Source of the DNA: Chromera velia
Lineage: Eukaryota > Sar > Chromeraceae
Direction of reading: 5' to 3'
Assembly: GCA_018398765.1 (NCBI GenBank)
Contig: JAHBMJ010000024.1
Coordinates: 3,710-59,474, forward strand
Length of the DNA: 55,765 bases
Part shown: piece by piece, positions 1 to 11,517 of the stretch
Numbering within the stretch: the stretch's first letter is position 1
Layout of the letters: each line of letters opens with the position of its first letter
Notes under the pieces: model-generated
Database searches by the model: none
Told to the model about the DNA's origin: nothing
What the model saw: the letters and a program-made list of their open reading frames with translations, nothing else
Made by a program: the position numbers and the translations under genes

Positions 1-2290
1 TTTGTCGCACTCTGTCGCACTTTTCCTGGAGTGTGCAATCGACAGGGCGCGACAAGAGATGAAGAGGGTCCGTGTGAAGTCTTTTTCTGTTCTTGCCTGC
101 TTGGTGACTTTTTTTTGTCGCATTCTGTCGCTTTTTTCCTGCAGTGTGCAATCGACGGGAGGCCACAAGAGATGAAGAGGGTCCGTCTGAAGCCTTTTCT
201 GTTCTTTCTTGCTCGGTGGTTGTACTTTGTCGCATTCTGTCGCACTTTTCCTGCAGTGTGCAATCGACAGGGCGCGACAGGAGATGAAGAGGGTCCGTCT
301 GAAGCCTTTTGTGTTCTTGCTTGCTTGGTGATTGTATTTTGTCACACTCTGTCGCACTTTTCCTGCAGTGTGCAATCGAGAGGGTGCGACAAGAGATGAA
401 GAGGGTCCGTCTGAAGCCTTTTCTCTTGGTGCCTGCGAGGTGACTGTATTTTGTCGCACTCTGTGGCACTTTTCCTGGAGTGTGCAATCGACAGGGTGCG
501 ACAAGAGATGAAGAGGGTCTGTCTGAAGCCTTTTCTCTTGGTGCCTGCGAGGTGACTGTATTTTGTCGCACTCTGTCGCACTTTTCCTGCAGTGTGCAAT
601 CGACAGGGTGCGACAGGAGATGAAGAGGGTCCGTCTGAAGCTTTTTCTCTTGGTGCCTGCTTGCTGAGTGTACGTTGTCGCACTCTGTCGCACTTTTCCT
701 GCAGTGTGCAATCGACAGCTAGGGTGCGACAGGAGATGAAGAGGGTCCGTCTGAAGCCTTTTCTGTTCTTGCCTGCTTGGTGACTTTATTTTGTCGCATT
801 CTGTCGCTTTCTTTGTGCAGTGTGCAATCGACAGGGTGCGACAAGAGATGAAGAGGGTCCGTCTGAAGCTTTTTCTCTTATTGCTTGCTTGGTGGCTGTA
901 TTTTGTCGCACTCTGTCGCACTTTTCCTGCAGTGTGCAATCGACAGCTAGGGTGCGACAAGAGATGAAGAGGGTCTGTCTGAAGCCTTTTCTCTTGGTGC
1001 CTGTGAGGTGTCTGTCTGAAGCTTTTTCTGTTGTTGCCTGCTTCGTGACTGTACTTTGTCGCATTCTGTCGCACTTTTCCTGCAGTGTGCAATCGACAGG
1101 GTGCGACAAGAGATGAAGAGGGTCCGTCTGAAGCTTTTTCTGTTGTTGCTTGCTTGGTGGCTGTATTTTGTCGCACTCTGTCGCACTTTTCCTGCAGTGT
1201 GCAATCGACAGCTAGGGCGCGACAAGAGATGAAGAGGGTCTGTCTGAAGCTTTTTCTCTTGGTGCCTGTGAGGTGACTGTATTTTGTCGCACTCTGTCGC
1301 ACTTTTCCTGGAGTGTGCAATCGACAGGAGGCGACAACAGATGAAGAGGGTCCGTCTGAAGCCTTTTTTCTTATTTCTTGCTTGGTGACTTTATTTTGTC
1401 GCATTCTGTCGCTTTTTTCCTGCAGTGTGCAATCGACAGGGCGCGACAGGAGATGAAGAGGGTCCGTCTGAAGCCTTTTCTGTTCTTGCTTGCTTGGTGG
1501 CAGTGTGCAATCGACAGCTAGGGTGCGACAGGAGATGAAGAGGGTCCGTCTGAAGCTTTTTCTGTTGTTGCCTGCTTCGTGACTTTATTTTGTCGCACTC
1601 TGTCGCACTTTTCCTGCGGTGTGCAATCGGCAGGGGGCGACGACAGGAGATGAAGAGGGTCCGTCTGAAGCTTTTTCTCTTATTGCTTGCTTGGTGGCTG
1701 TATTTTGTCACACTCTGTCGCACTTTTCCTGCAGTGTGCAATCGACAGGGTGCGACAAGAGATGAAGAGGGTCCGTCTGAAGCCTTTTCTGTTCTTGCCT
1801 GCTTGGTGACTTTATTTTGTCGCATTCTGTCGCACTTTTCCTGGAGTGTGCAATCGGCAGGGGGCGACAGGAGATGAAGGTCTGTCTGAAGCTTTTTCTG
1901 TTGTTGCTTGCTTGGTGGCTGTATTTTGTCGCACTCTGTCGCACTTTTCCTGCAGTGTGCAATTGACAGGGTGCGACAGGAGATGAAGAGGGTCCGTCTG
2001 AAGTCTTTTCTGTTCTTGCCTGCTTGGTGACTTTATTTCCTCGCATTCTGTCGCACTTTTCCTGCAGTGTGCAATCGACAGCTAGGGTACGACAAGAGAT
2101 GAAGAGGGTCCGTCTGAAGCTTTTTCTTTTGGTGCCTCCTTGGTGGCTGTACTTTGTCGCACTCTGTCGCACTTTTCCTGCAGTGTGCCATCGACAGGGT
2201 GCGACAGGAGATGAAGGGAGTCCGTCTGAAGCTTTTTCTCTTCTTGCCTGCTTGCTGAGTGTATTCTGTCGCACTCTGTCGCATTTTTTC
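1..2290. repeat. Minisatellite array, ~113-bp unit, about 20 copies
   Basis: Twenty occurrences of the anchor TGTGCAATCGAC (or one-base variants) are spaced mostly 108-121 bp apart, with one short (74 bp) and one long (145 bp) interval. Each unit carries a pair of TGTCGCA motifs upstream and TGCGACA downstream, which are reverse complements about 35 bp apart, so every unit can form a small stem. The rest of the unit is a conserved GAAGAGGGTCCGTCTGAAGC block and a T-rich stretch. Open frames run through it on both strands only because the unit lacks stops; I do not regard them as genes. The array runs off the left edge. Confidence 0.95.
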
Positions 2291-2810
2291 TGAAGAATCC
2301 CCAAAAACGCCCTTTTATGTTTTATGGGACTGAGTTGGCTGAGAAAAGAATCTGCAAACACTTTTGAACTGTTTAGTTTCCAGATAAAGAATTCCTAAAA
2401 ATATATTTTTACGTTTTGTGAGACTGTTTTACGTAAAGGAAGAATTCCTAAACACTTTTGTACTGTTTAGTTTCCGGATCAAGAATCTTTAAAAACACAT
2501 TTTTATGTTTTTTGAGACTGGCTTATGTGAGGGAAGAATCCTGAAAAATTTTTGTAATGTTTTGTTTCGGGATGAAGAATAAAAAAAAAACGTACTTTTA
2601 CGTTGTGTGACTAGCATTGCCACCGCTTAGGTTAAGGAAGAATCCCCCAAAATTTTCGTACTGTTTAGTTTCCGGATATTTCCGGACCAAGAATCCCTAA
2701 AAATGCACTTTTATGTTTGTGCAGAATAAACCCTCAATCATCATTGTATGCTTATGTGAGGGAAGAATCCCCCAAAATTTTCGTTCTGTTTGGGGGCGCG
2801 CCGCGCGAAG
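2291..2810. repeat. Degenerate AT-rich tandem repeat, ~95-125 bp period
   Basis: The blocks CTGTTTAGTTTCC and GAAGAATCCC followed by AAAAATGCACTTTTATG recur near 2369, 2466, 2561, 2662 and 2787 with increasing divergence. The array starts exactly where the first minisatellite ends. It stops at a GC-rich palindromic patch (about 2790-2840, several GCGCGCC cores) upstream of the next gene. No gene is seen. Confidence 0.8.
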
Positions 2811-3054
2811 CACACGCGCTGAAAGCGCGCCGCCGACATCACCTATGCAGCGCCACCATGCGCCACCGCACGCACTGAGATCTTCTGTCCATTCACATAG
2901 ATTCCAAGAACGACCAAGAATCTCTCTTTCAATGCCAAAAACAGGGATGAACAGAAGTAATTGGATTTCCCTGAATGATGTGAGTTTACTGTCAAGGCCC
3001 CTGCTTGCATAGTTCCGCATAGTTTCAGGAGTCTTTCGTCTTGTACATTTCCTC

Positions 3055-5459
3055 ATGCCTCCAGTCTCTCGTCAGTTCCCTCCCTCTCGGCGTCCGGGGG
3101 GTGACGCGGAACAAGGAGAGGATGTTTCGATGGATGAGGAAGAACTTGCAGGCATGCTTGCAAATATGGGGCTCGAGTGTGGGATGGATGAGATGGAGGC
3201 TGTGGCAGAAGGGGAGGCATCTCCTGAAGTCGCTATGAAGATTGAGGGGCTGATTCGATATCTTCGTCTTTCAGAAGAAGCTTTTGCTGAATTCGAAAGT
3301 GCCTCGCAGAGCCGATGGGCGTTTTACATCGCACTTTGTTTGAATTCCGAGCTTCCTTTCGTGGCTACCGAGGCGTCCCACTTCTTCTTGGACCAGTTCA
3401 ACAACGCCTGCTCACCGGTGCTGAAGATGGTCACGAAAGAGGAGGGATCTGACAGACGGCACTGTCGAACCGGAGATTGTCAAAATCTGCCACACCATTG
3501 CTGACCGCCTCACAGCGGCCTGCAGCAACAACCTTGCCGTCGTTCGATGGAGCGCCCCCCTTCTCTGCCGCCTCCTCTTTCAGGACCGGCTGGCGTGTAA
3601 AGTCGGAAAGTTCCCCCATGAAGTCCCCCCCTTTGCCCTTTTCGATGCCCTTTCTGCCCTTCTTCACAGTAGCACTGCAGAGAAAATAGAGGCCGAGCTC
3701 AAATCACCTGAGGGAAGACATCAGGCACTGACCATATTGGGGAAGAGGGTGCCGATGTTGGGGGAGACCCTCTTCGCCGACCCTGACGTAGAAGAGTCAG
3801 AGTCCGAGTCAGACCCGATCTCTCCCCCCCAAGAGACGGTCGACAAAGCGATCGCAGAGGCGGGCCGCTATGCCGAAAAGACCCGCAATGCTGCTGCCGG
3901 GGCCCTAGCTGACCTGGCTCGTCATGTCACCCATCGCCTGGAAGTGAAGCACCCGTCTGCTCTCGGAGCACCCCCAAATTGTTTCCCGTCTCGTTGAGTT
4001 CCTCCTCTACCGACAGAGCCCTGCACAGACCCCCCAAACCCAACCGGGGAAGAGGGACCGTGCCACCGATGCTGCGGCTGCAGAGACGTTTGCATACGTC
4101 GCCGAGACTCTGGTGCTGCTCATTGATGGCACGTGTTGGCGTTGGGCGTTTGGAGCAGGGGGTGGCACACAGGAGAGGGAGAGGCTCACTGAGTTCCTCT
4201 CCCTCATTGCCTCCCAGGCCGCAGATGCACGGGTCCCTCCTGTAGGGCCCGTATCGAACCGTATGATCGCTGTGGGGTCTGGGCCTGGCCCTGGCCCTGG
4301 GCTGGCAGCCCTCGCACTGCCTTTTTCGGAGGCGGGGGCGGTGCCTGAGGAAGCGGGGCGACGCCTTTCGAGCAAGAAAGGCCCTATGAAGAAGGAGGAA
4401 GTGAGGGGGGGTGCGAAACTGATCTGGGGTCTGGCTGCCGGTGTCTCGGCCCTTTGCCACACCTCCTACAGTATGCGAATGAATGCAGCAGACGCGCGTG
4501 CCATTAATGATTTTTCCCGCCTTCTTGACTCGAATCTCCAGGCAGCTCGGTCTTTGCTCACCTGCCTCAGACAGCTGCTTGATGTCTCAGCCGAGGGGTC
4601 CTTCTGGATGTCCCGACTCCACAAACACATGGGAGGGGGGGGAGAAGGGGGAGGGCAATCGCTGGGGGAGTGGCTGCTTTCGTCTGCCGAACTCTCCATG
4701 GAAGCGTTCGTATCGACAGCAGCCCAGTATGCCTCCGGCTGTCTCGCAAACAAGTGGGGGCTTCTAGGGTCGAAGCCGGACTTCTTCAGCACTCCCCCCC
4801 GATCCGAAGGCGTCAAGTGCCCCCCTCCGGCCGCCGCCGCCAGAGAAAGCAACCCCCTGCAGAACATGCTTGTGTGGCAGTTGGCTGCTAACCCAGATCA
4901 TCAGTCTCTCCCCCGTGTGCGAAAGAGTCTGAGAGGGGGAAGCGGGGCAGGGTTGAATGAGGGAAGAGAACCCGAGTATGATGTCGTGAGCGTCTGTTTT
5001 GCAGGGCTGGACGCGTCCCTCCGACTGGAGGCAGCGACAACGATCGCCAGGGGGGGGAGGTTGAGAGAGGGGTTGCCTCAGAGGGCGTGTTGCTGGTTTG
5101 TCCCTTCTGTGTGGAGTGCCCGTGTGGTGTGGAACAAGGAGAGGGGGAACGAGGAGTTCCGCGGGGGGGTTGTTCCTCTTGCCCTCGCGTTCTACCACAA
5201 CGGTGTCGCGATGTGCTCGGACTTTCTCCACATGTTCAGGGCCATCTGCGGCAATGAGCCTGTGACTGAGAGGGAGAAGGGGGCAATGGCCGAGCTAAGG
5301 GGCTCTCTGCAGGTCACCCTCCTGTCCAACATTGCACAGTGCTGCCTGAGACTGGGGGAGAAGGAGCAAGCAGCAGAGGCAGCGAGGAAGGCCCTCAAGC
5401 TCGACCCCCGGCATGAGAAAAGCCTCCTTCGGTTGAAGAAGGCAACTGATCCAGAATGA
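3055..5459 (+). CDS. Hypothetical protein with C-terminal TPR; two single-base frameshifts
   Basis: Three successive frames join into one protein of about 800 aa. Frame 1 runs from ATG 3055 to about 3445, frame 2 from about 3446 to 3965, and frame 0 from about 3966 to the stop at 5457-5459. At both joins exactly one extra base restores the reading, each in a short G run (gaggagGGatc near 3443; ctcGGagc near 3965). The N-terminal third is acidic. The last ~45 residues fit a tetratricopeptide helix pair (NIAQCCLRLGEKEQAAEAAR, then ALKLDPRHEKS), like the last TPR of FKBP-type co-chaperones. The middle is not recognised. A splice explanation is unlikely because both frames are contiguous at the joins. 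Either the assembly carries indel errors or this copy is decaying. The start is the first ATG of the open acidic frame. Confidence 0.6.
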
Positions 5460-6134
5460 TTTCAAAACATTGAAACCAATAGAAGGTGCTGACAATGCAC
5501 AATACAATTTGTTTATATTAAATTTATAATTGATATTTATCACATGTGGTACAGAACTAGGTAGAAAAACCTGAAGAGAAACGCTTGAAAAGTTCAGAAA
5601 ACATAAGTTGTTTTTCACTAGGTTTTTCAACAAATTTAAAGTTGTAAAATAGACTAAAATCCCTACAAAGCTTAATAACGAAATCGATACCGACCCCCTA
5701 ATTATTTTTACAGTTGTCTTACTTCTGTACTAGCTTCTGTATACTGAATTATAGTGATTATTACAATTAAGATTAAGATTAGTGATGAATTAAGCAGATA
5801 TAATTAATGCTGCATATTTTATTAATAATAAAATCATTATCACCATTAGTATCACCAATGCGATTCACCATTATCATTACTAGTATTATTATTATTTTTT
5901 TATATAATAACCGTTTTTATTTTTGCATATTTTTGCATTGCATGCATGTCGTCTGTATTAGTTTTGTTTATCATTAATTTTACTATTGATCTATCAAAAT
6001 TTTTAGTAGTTTAAAAAAGCCGGTGCCTAGGTCGGTGCTATTGATTGATTGATTGATTGATTGAATCGTATGAAGCTTATTTTATAAAAAGGTTCTACTC
6101 CATCATTTCTCATGTGCATTGTACAAAGCTTCAG
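5460..6134. other. AT-rich intergenic stretch with (TTGA)n microsatellite
   Basis: This is the convergent region between the TPR gene and the minus-strand gene that ends at 6135. It is strongly AT-rich, with many ATTATT/TTAATA words and a (TTGA)6 run at 6039-6064. No gene or RNA is recognised. It probably holds both 3' UTRs. Confidence 0.7.
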
Positions 6135-6964
6135 TTAGTACTTGATCACTTTTCGCAGAAAAAGATTTTCTTTTGCCTTCTTTAACTCTCTCACAACAAT
6201 TCTGTATTCTCGGCTTCCCTGTGTGTACTGTTTTGCACGAAACACTCCATGATCTTCCCCACAATACCCGCACTTGGAGACGGACTCCATGTAGCAATGC
6301 ATGAATCCGTCCTCATCCATCGTCACCCCCTGGTCTTTTCTCAATTTATTGAAATCCGGGCTGGTGATTCTGGCCTTCGCAGACTTCTTCAGGTACTGCC
6401 GTGCGAGGAATGTCCCGGGCATCCACTCCTCTGCAACGTAAGCCTTCATGGGGCACTTCGGGCCTTCCTGTCCAGATGCCCGCTTGAGGAGGCTCTTTTG
6501 CTGCGCAACAAATTCCGACCACCCGCCCTGGTCACAGAAGTGATCTGCGAGGCTCTGGGCATCCTTCCGGATGAGTCCCAGCCAGGTCTGGTGGCCGATC
6601 TTGTTGTTGTCGAACAGTTCGTCCCCCCAGTCAATGGCGGAGGGAAACTTGAGGCCCTCTCTCCTAACGGTCCAGGCCTCAAACTCCCCCCAGGACTTCA
6701 GAGGCATGCTGTTATTGGGGAGCCAGAAGATCCATCGAGCGGAGGGGAATCGACCAAGGGCGCTCTTGATCATCCCCGCCAGAAGTCGGGGAGTCCGTTG
6801 GTCGCCCCATGCGAGACACGCTGCAGCGGAGATCGAAAAGCATTTCGTTTTGAATACAAACATTCAATAATTCAGAGAAGGAAACAAAGTTGGACCTCAG
6901 AAAACCTCACGCAGACCGGAAGATATGGAGAGCAAGACTAGGAGCAAGACGGATAGATGGAGCA

Positions 6965-7037
<73 letters not shown>

Positions 7038-7283
7038 CAGACAAAGACAAGAAAGAAAGAACGAACGAGGGAACGGCAGAAAGACGGAAGAAAGGAACGA
7101 ACGAAGGAAGGAAGGGAGAAAGAAGAAAGGAACGAAAGGAGGAGGAAGTGAGAAAGGAGGCCAGAAAGAACAAAGAAAGCAAGAAAACAGGAAAACAAGA
7201 AAGAAAGGAAGAAAACGGGATGAAAGGAAATGAAAGGAAAGAAGGAAACGAAACGAACGAACGAATCCACGAACGAATGAACC

Positions 7284-7348
<65 letters not shown>

Positions 7349-8749
7349 AGAGAGAAAGGAAGGAAGAAAGAAAGAAAGAAAGAAAGAGACACAGAAAGGA
7401 AGGAAGGAAGGAAGGAAGGAAGGAAGAAAGAGAGAGAGAGTGAGTGAGTGAGAGAGAGAGAGAAAGAGACATAGAAAGGAAGAAAGAAAGGAAGGAAGGA
7501 AGGAAGGAAGGAAGAAAGAAAGAAAAGGAAAGCCGGAAGGAAGAGAGGAAGGATGGAAGGAGTGAAGGAAGCAAGCAAGGAAGAGATACAGACGGCAGAC
7601 CATATTCCATCGTATTCGAGAGAAACAGATACCGTGTTTTCTTTCTTTTTCTGTTTTCCTTTCTCTTGAGCCATTGTCACCGACAGACGAACAGAAGGGT
7701 CACGAAAAACGAACGAACCAACGAACGAACGAACGAACGAAAGAAAGAAAGAAAGAAAGAAGGACGGAAGGAAGGAAGGAAGGAAGGAGGGAGGGAGGGA
7801 GGGAGGGAATGAATGAATGAAGGAAGGAAGGAAGGAGGGAAGGAAGGAAGGGAGGGAGACCTATTTTAAAAAGTCAGACAATGTGGGAGGGTCCCGGAAA
7901 AGTGTAGAGTCAAGCGCCGCTTGCCTCTATACCTCCCGACAGTATTTCACGTGATCACTGAAGTCACACGTTACTTTCTATGCCTCCACACAAGATAAGA
8001 AAGACAGGCAGACAGACCCTATACTTTTTTTCTTTTTCCATAAGTCCCTTCCCGGCTCTTCTTTTTTTTACGAAAAGGCAGACGGTCTGTATGGCTTCTT
8101 TCCCTCCTCTTCTTGGAGAGAGAGAGACGCCCAACTGGGACGCATAGACAGACTGACTTACTGCTTCGTTCTTTCTTTTTGTTCCTCCTCCTTTCTTTCT
8201 CACTTTTGTGGGTGGGAATGATAGGCAGAGGAGAAAGAAGCAGACAGATACACACACAAACACACAGAGGAGCACGCTCACGCACAGAGAAGGATAGACG
8301 GACGGAGGGAGGGAGGGAGGGAGAGTGAGACACAGAGACAATCAAGCAAACAAAGATCAAAAGAAACGAACGGAAAAAGAAGCAAAGGAGCAAATCGGTA
8401 GGACTGCATGTGTGTGAAGTTCGAACATACCAGCAAGCGGTTCCATCCATGCCCTGAAGGGCCCATCGAGGAGGTGCGCCGACGTGCTGTCAACGCAGGG
8501 AACAACCGCCACCTTCTCCTTCGACTCCTCCCGCAGCTTGCTCCACTCCCCGGGCATTGTCAATCTGGTGCCCCCCCCGCACTGAAGCAAGATGACGATC
8601 TCCACCTTCGAGGCACTCTTCCGAAAGAGGGAGCGAGCCTTTTGCTCCATAGGGAGCCTCTTAAGGGGATCCTTCTGCACGGCCCTTGCTGCTTTGGCCT
8701 TTTGCAGCACTTTCATCTTCCCAACAGAACGATTCTGTCGCGGCGGCAT
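6135..8749 (-). CDS. Hypothetical two-exon protein (334 aa)
   Basis: Exon 1 is 8749-8431 and starts MPPRQNRSVGK, a very basic N-terminus. It ends at the donor GTATGT. Exon 2 is 6820-6135, after the acceptor GCTGCAG. The junction is phase 1 on both sides and creates an Ala codon, giving WMEPLA joined to ACLAWGDQ. An in-frame TGA just upstream of the alternative ATG at 6863 supports the splice. The protein contains IVILLQCGGG, RWIFWLPNNSMPLKSWGEFE and, near the C-terminus, CGYCGEDHG. I do not recognise the family; no signal peptide or membrane helix is evident. The 1610-bp intron (8430-6821) holds the whole GA-rich satellite tract. Confidence 0.6.
6957..7858. repeat. Homopurine microsatellite tract (GACA, GA, GAAA, GGAA)
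   Basis: There is an almost unbroken purine strand of mixed (GACA)n, (GA)n, (GAAA)n, (GGAA)n and (GAAC)n, broken only by about 70 bp of mixed sequence near 7610-7690. It lies in the intron of the 6135-8749 gene, so the transcript reads it as a pyrimidine tract. The long frames here are low-complexity artefacts. Confidence 0.9.
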
Positions 8750-11517
8750 CTTTTGCTTTCAACAGAGTACCGTCTATACGTACCGATACAAGGAAGTGAG
8801 ACGTGCAGGTGTTGTCAGAACGCATGCAGGTCTCAGAAAGTCACTTGCATAGACGAAACGTGTTATGCGGCTTCCGGGGCTGCACTGTTCACCTTGCATC
8901 AAACGGAGATAAGCAGAAGAAGGGACCTCATTTGGTTCATGCATTCATGTTCATGCCATGCACGTTCAATTAACAACAGTCTGCGAATGCATGGCATGTG
9001 CCAACTTGAACCTGACATGCACTGCCTGACAGTTAATTACTCCGTGCGAGCTCTCTATGAGCTCTCGGCATGTAGAGTCGATCACATACATGAAGCGCAA
9101 CAAAAAGACGATTCGATTATATTAAGTGCCCCACACCTGTATCCGGGGCCACTTTGCTGGTACTCCCCTCCCTTTTTGTTGCACTGTTGCAATGATCGTG
9201 CATGTTGCACCGTAACTTGCACGGAAAGAAACCAATCTGTAGTCACATCCCGCCAGTATGCTCTGCGTTCTTAAGAGGGAACGGAGTGAACCGTTCTTTT
9301 CTGCAATCGAACCGACCCAGCGAATTTGTCATGTTGCGCTTTCCCCGATACATATATACACTCGACGCAACACGTTTCAGGGAGCTTGCAAAAGAAACGT
9401 CTCCAACTTTGACGAAGAAAACAAGGTCCAGGCAAACGAAATTTGGCTGAAGTTTTGCTTATGTGCACAAAAAGAATTGAGACTGCCCCTTCTCTCACAG
9501 GTGACGGCAGTGGGCGCTTGTCCCTTTTCTTTGAAGTGAGAGGGGAGCAGAGAACTTTGTCGCAGGAGTCAGGTCAAGGTCAGTCACAACCTGAGCGATT
9601 CCTTTGAACACACGGAATTACTTCCCTTGAAACGAGCGACTGTGATGATAGGTTTTCACACAGCATAAATGGCAGATGCGAATCAACAAGAGCTACAACA
9701 TTCCGGACTTCAGCGAAAGACGCAGCCGAACCCCAGGAGCATTCGTACCGACGACTTTCATGCAGAATTTCCAGATCAATTGCGGCATTCATACACAATC
9801 TCTCTGGAGTGGAAGCCAACGTGTTCTTCGTTCGATCTCTGTCACTAGACTGGGAGCTCTGTGACGCGTAAACTATTACCCCAAGCGAGACAGACTGTGT
9901 GCTAGGTGGATGCGGGTGCATGGAAATGCTGCAAGACAATGACGAAACAAAGCAGATGATAAAAGCGCTGGTGTACGTAACTGTGTGTGCAATTTCAGTG
10001 TTGTCGAGACTGGCAGGTTTCAGTGTTGTCGAGACTGGCAGGTCAGAGCACAAAAGCAAGACGCACGAAGGAACTCAACGAAGCGAGGTTGTGAGAGAAG
10101 AAACACAGAGTGATGGTGAAGATGGTGAAACGGGAGGAGAATGAGGTTTCACAAAGGCGCAGGATCAAGGAGGGGAATTTCATTGGACTGCTTTCTCTCT
10201 CTCTCTCTCTCTGCGTGTATGTGTGTGTATGTGTAAATGTGCGAGTGCATAGCTGCATCTGTGCGTGTGTGTGGGGGGGGGTCTTTGCGTGTGTGTGCGT
10301 CTCTCTCTCCCTATCTCTCTCCCTCTCTCTCTCTTTGTGTGTATGTGTGTGTGTGTGTGCGTGTGTGCGTGCGTCCATGCGTCCATGCGAGATTGAGTCC
10401 AATGAGTCCAATGAGTGTGTTATTGAGCGAGATTGAGTATTTATCCTATGCAATGTGATCGGTGTATCTTTGTATATGGGCTCCAGATGACACTAAATAA
10501 ACTACCAAAAAAAGTGCTCATGAACTGCCCTTTGTCCATTAGGTGTATGAGATTCAGTTTGCACTCTGAGTTTTCCCATCTATGAAAAACCTGAATAAGC
10601 AAGTGCCGAGCTTTGTATTTGTTGTCATGCAGGCGAACTTCCGTCAAATTTGGAGGTCGACGAATAAATTAAGCTTAATACACGTACTATGAAGGAATTA
10701 ATGACTAAATGGATCAGTATGTGAATAGTTGGATGATTAATGATGATTAGACAAATTTGGGAAGCAAAATCGAAGTCAAACGTAGAGCCATACTCTGCTA
10801 CTTTAACAAATAAGTTTGTACACATATAAATATAAAACATCAGAAATTCGTTTTCATTGGTAAAATAAAATATAAATCAGAGAATAATTGTAAGGATTTT
10901 TGACATGAATTGTACTGAATTATATTTGTATTGTATTTTATTGTTGCAGAATAATTAATTCACGTTTAAGACTTACAGCTAGACTTACAGGCTCAGAGTT
11001 TGTGTTTACCGGATAATAAAACGTTATACTAGCTTATCATTTTAATTGAATTTTTTTCTCTAAACAAGTTTTAAATTGAAATATTGAATTCATAAGCACT
11101 TTTAATTAATTTTTAAACTAATCATTCTTATAGAAGTAAACGGTCTGAACTACATACCACTATGACTTAAAAAGTGAGTTTACAACAGAGATATATTGTA
11201 CTGTCTGTACAAGTATGATCAAGTATGTTGAATACCATGTTCATTTTTTTTTTGTAATGTGACTGAACTTGAAAAGCATTAAATGAACTCATTTGAATAT
11301 ATATTGTCAACGCGTGGGCCTCAGGGAATGCCGGATGCCAACTACTCCTGCTTATGCCAAAAATCCCGGAGCTTATTTTAGGAATGGACTCCGACCTTCC
11401 CGGGCCTCGCGGGCCTCCCTCCCGCTCTTCATACATGGGAGGGCAGAACGAAGAGGGGGAGGCACCCGAGCCCCCATACGAAAACCAGAGAAAGCTTTTA
11501 AAATCTTTCAGCATTCT
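8750..11517. other. Intergenic region with small repeats, no gene recognised
   Basis: Contents in order: a stretch rich in GCATGC/ATGCAT words and imperfect inverted repeats at about 8935-9035; an exact 25-bp tandem duplication at 9994-10043; (CT)n and (GT)n microsatellites at 10193-10377; then very AT-rich sequence from 10440 to 11300. Open frames are short and lack splice-consistent partners. The promoter of the 6135-8749 gene should lie just above 8750. Confidence 0.6.
10193..10377. repeat. (CT)n and (GT)n microsatellites
   Basis: Alternating CT and GT runs are visible by eye. Frames of 60-130 codons on both strands here are low-complexity artefacts. Confidence 0.9.

Noticed and set aside
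1..2290. CRISPR array
   Set aside because: There are no short constant repeats with unique spacers; the whole ~113-bp unit is repeated, and the genome is eukaryotic.
31..2361. Several 60-217-codon frames on both strands in the minisatellite
   Set aside because: They follow the repeat unit, change frame from unit to unit, overlap on both strands and have no start or splice context.
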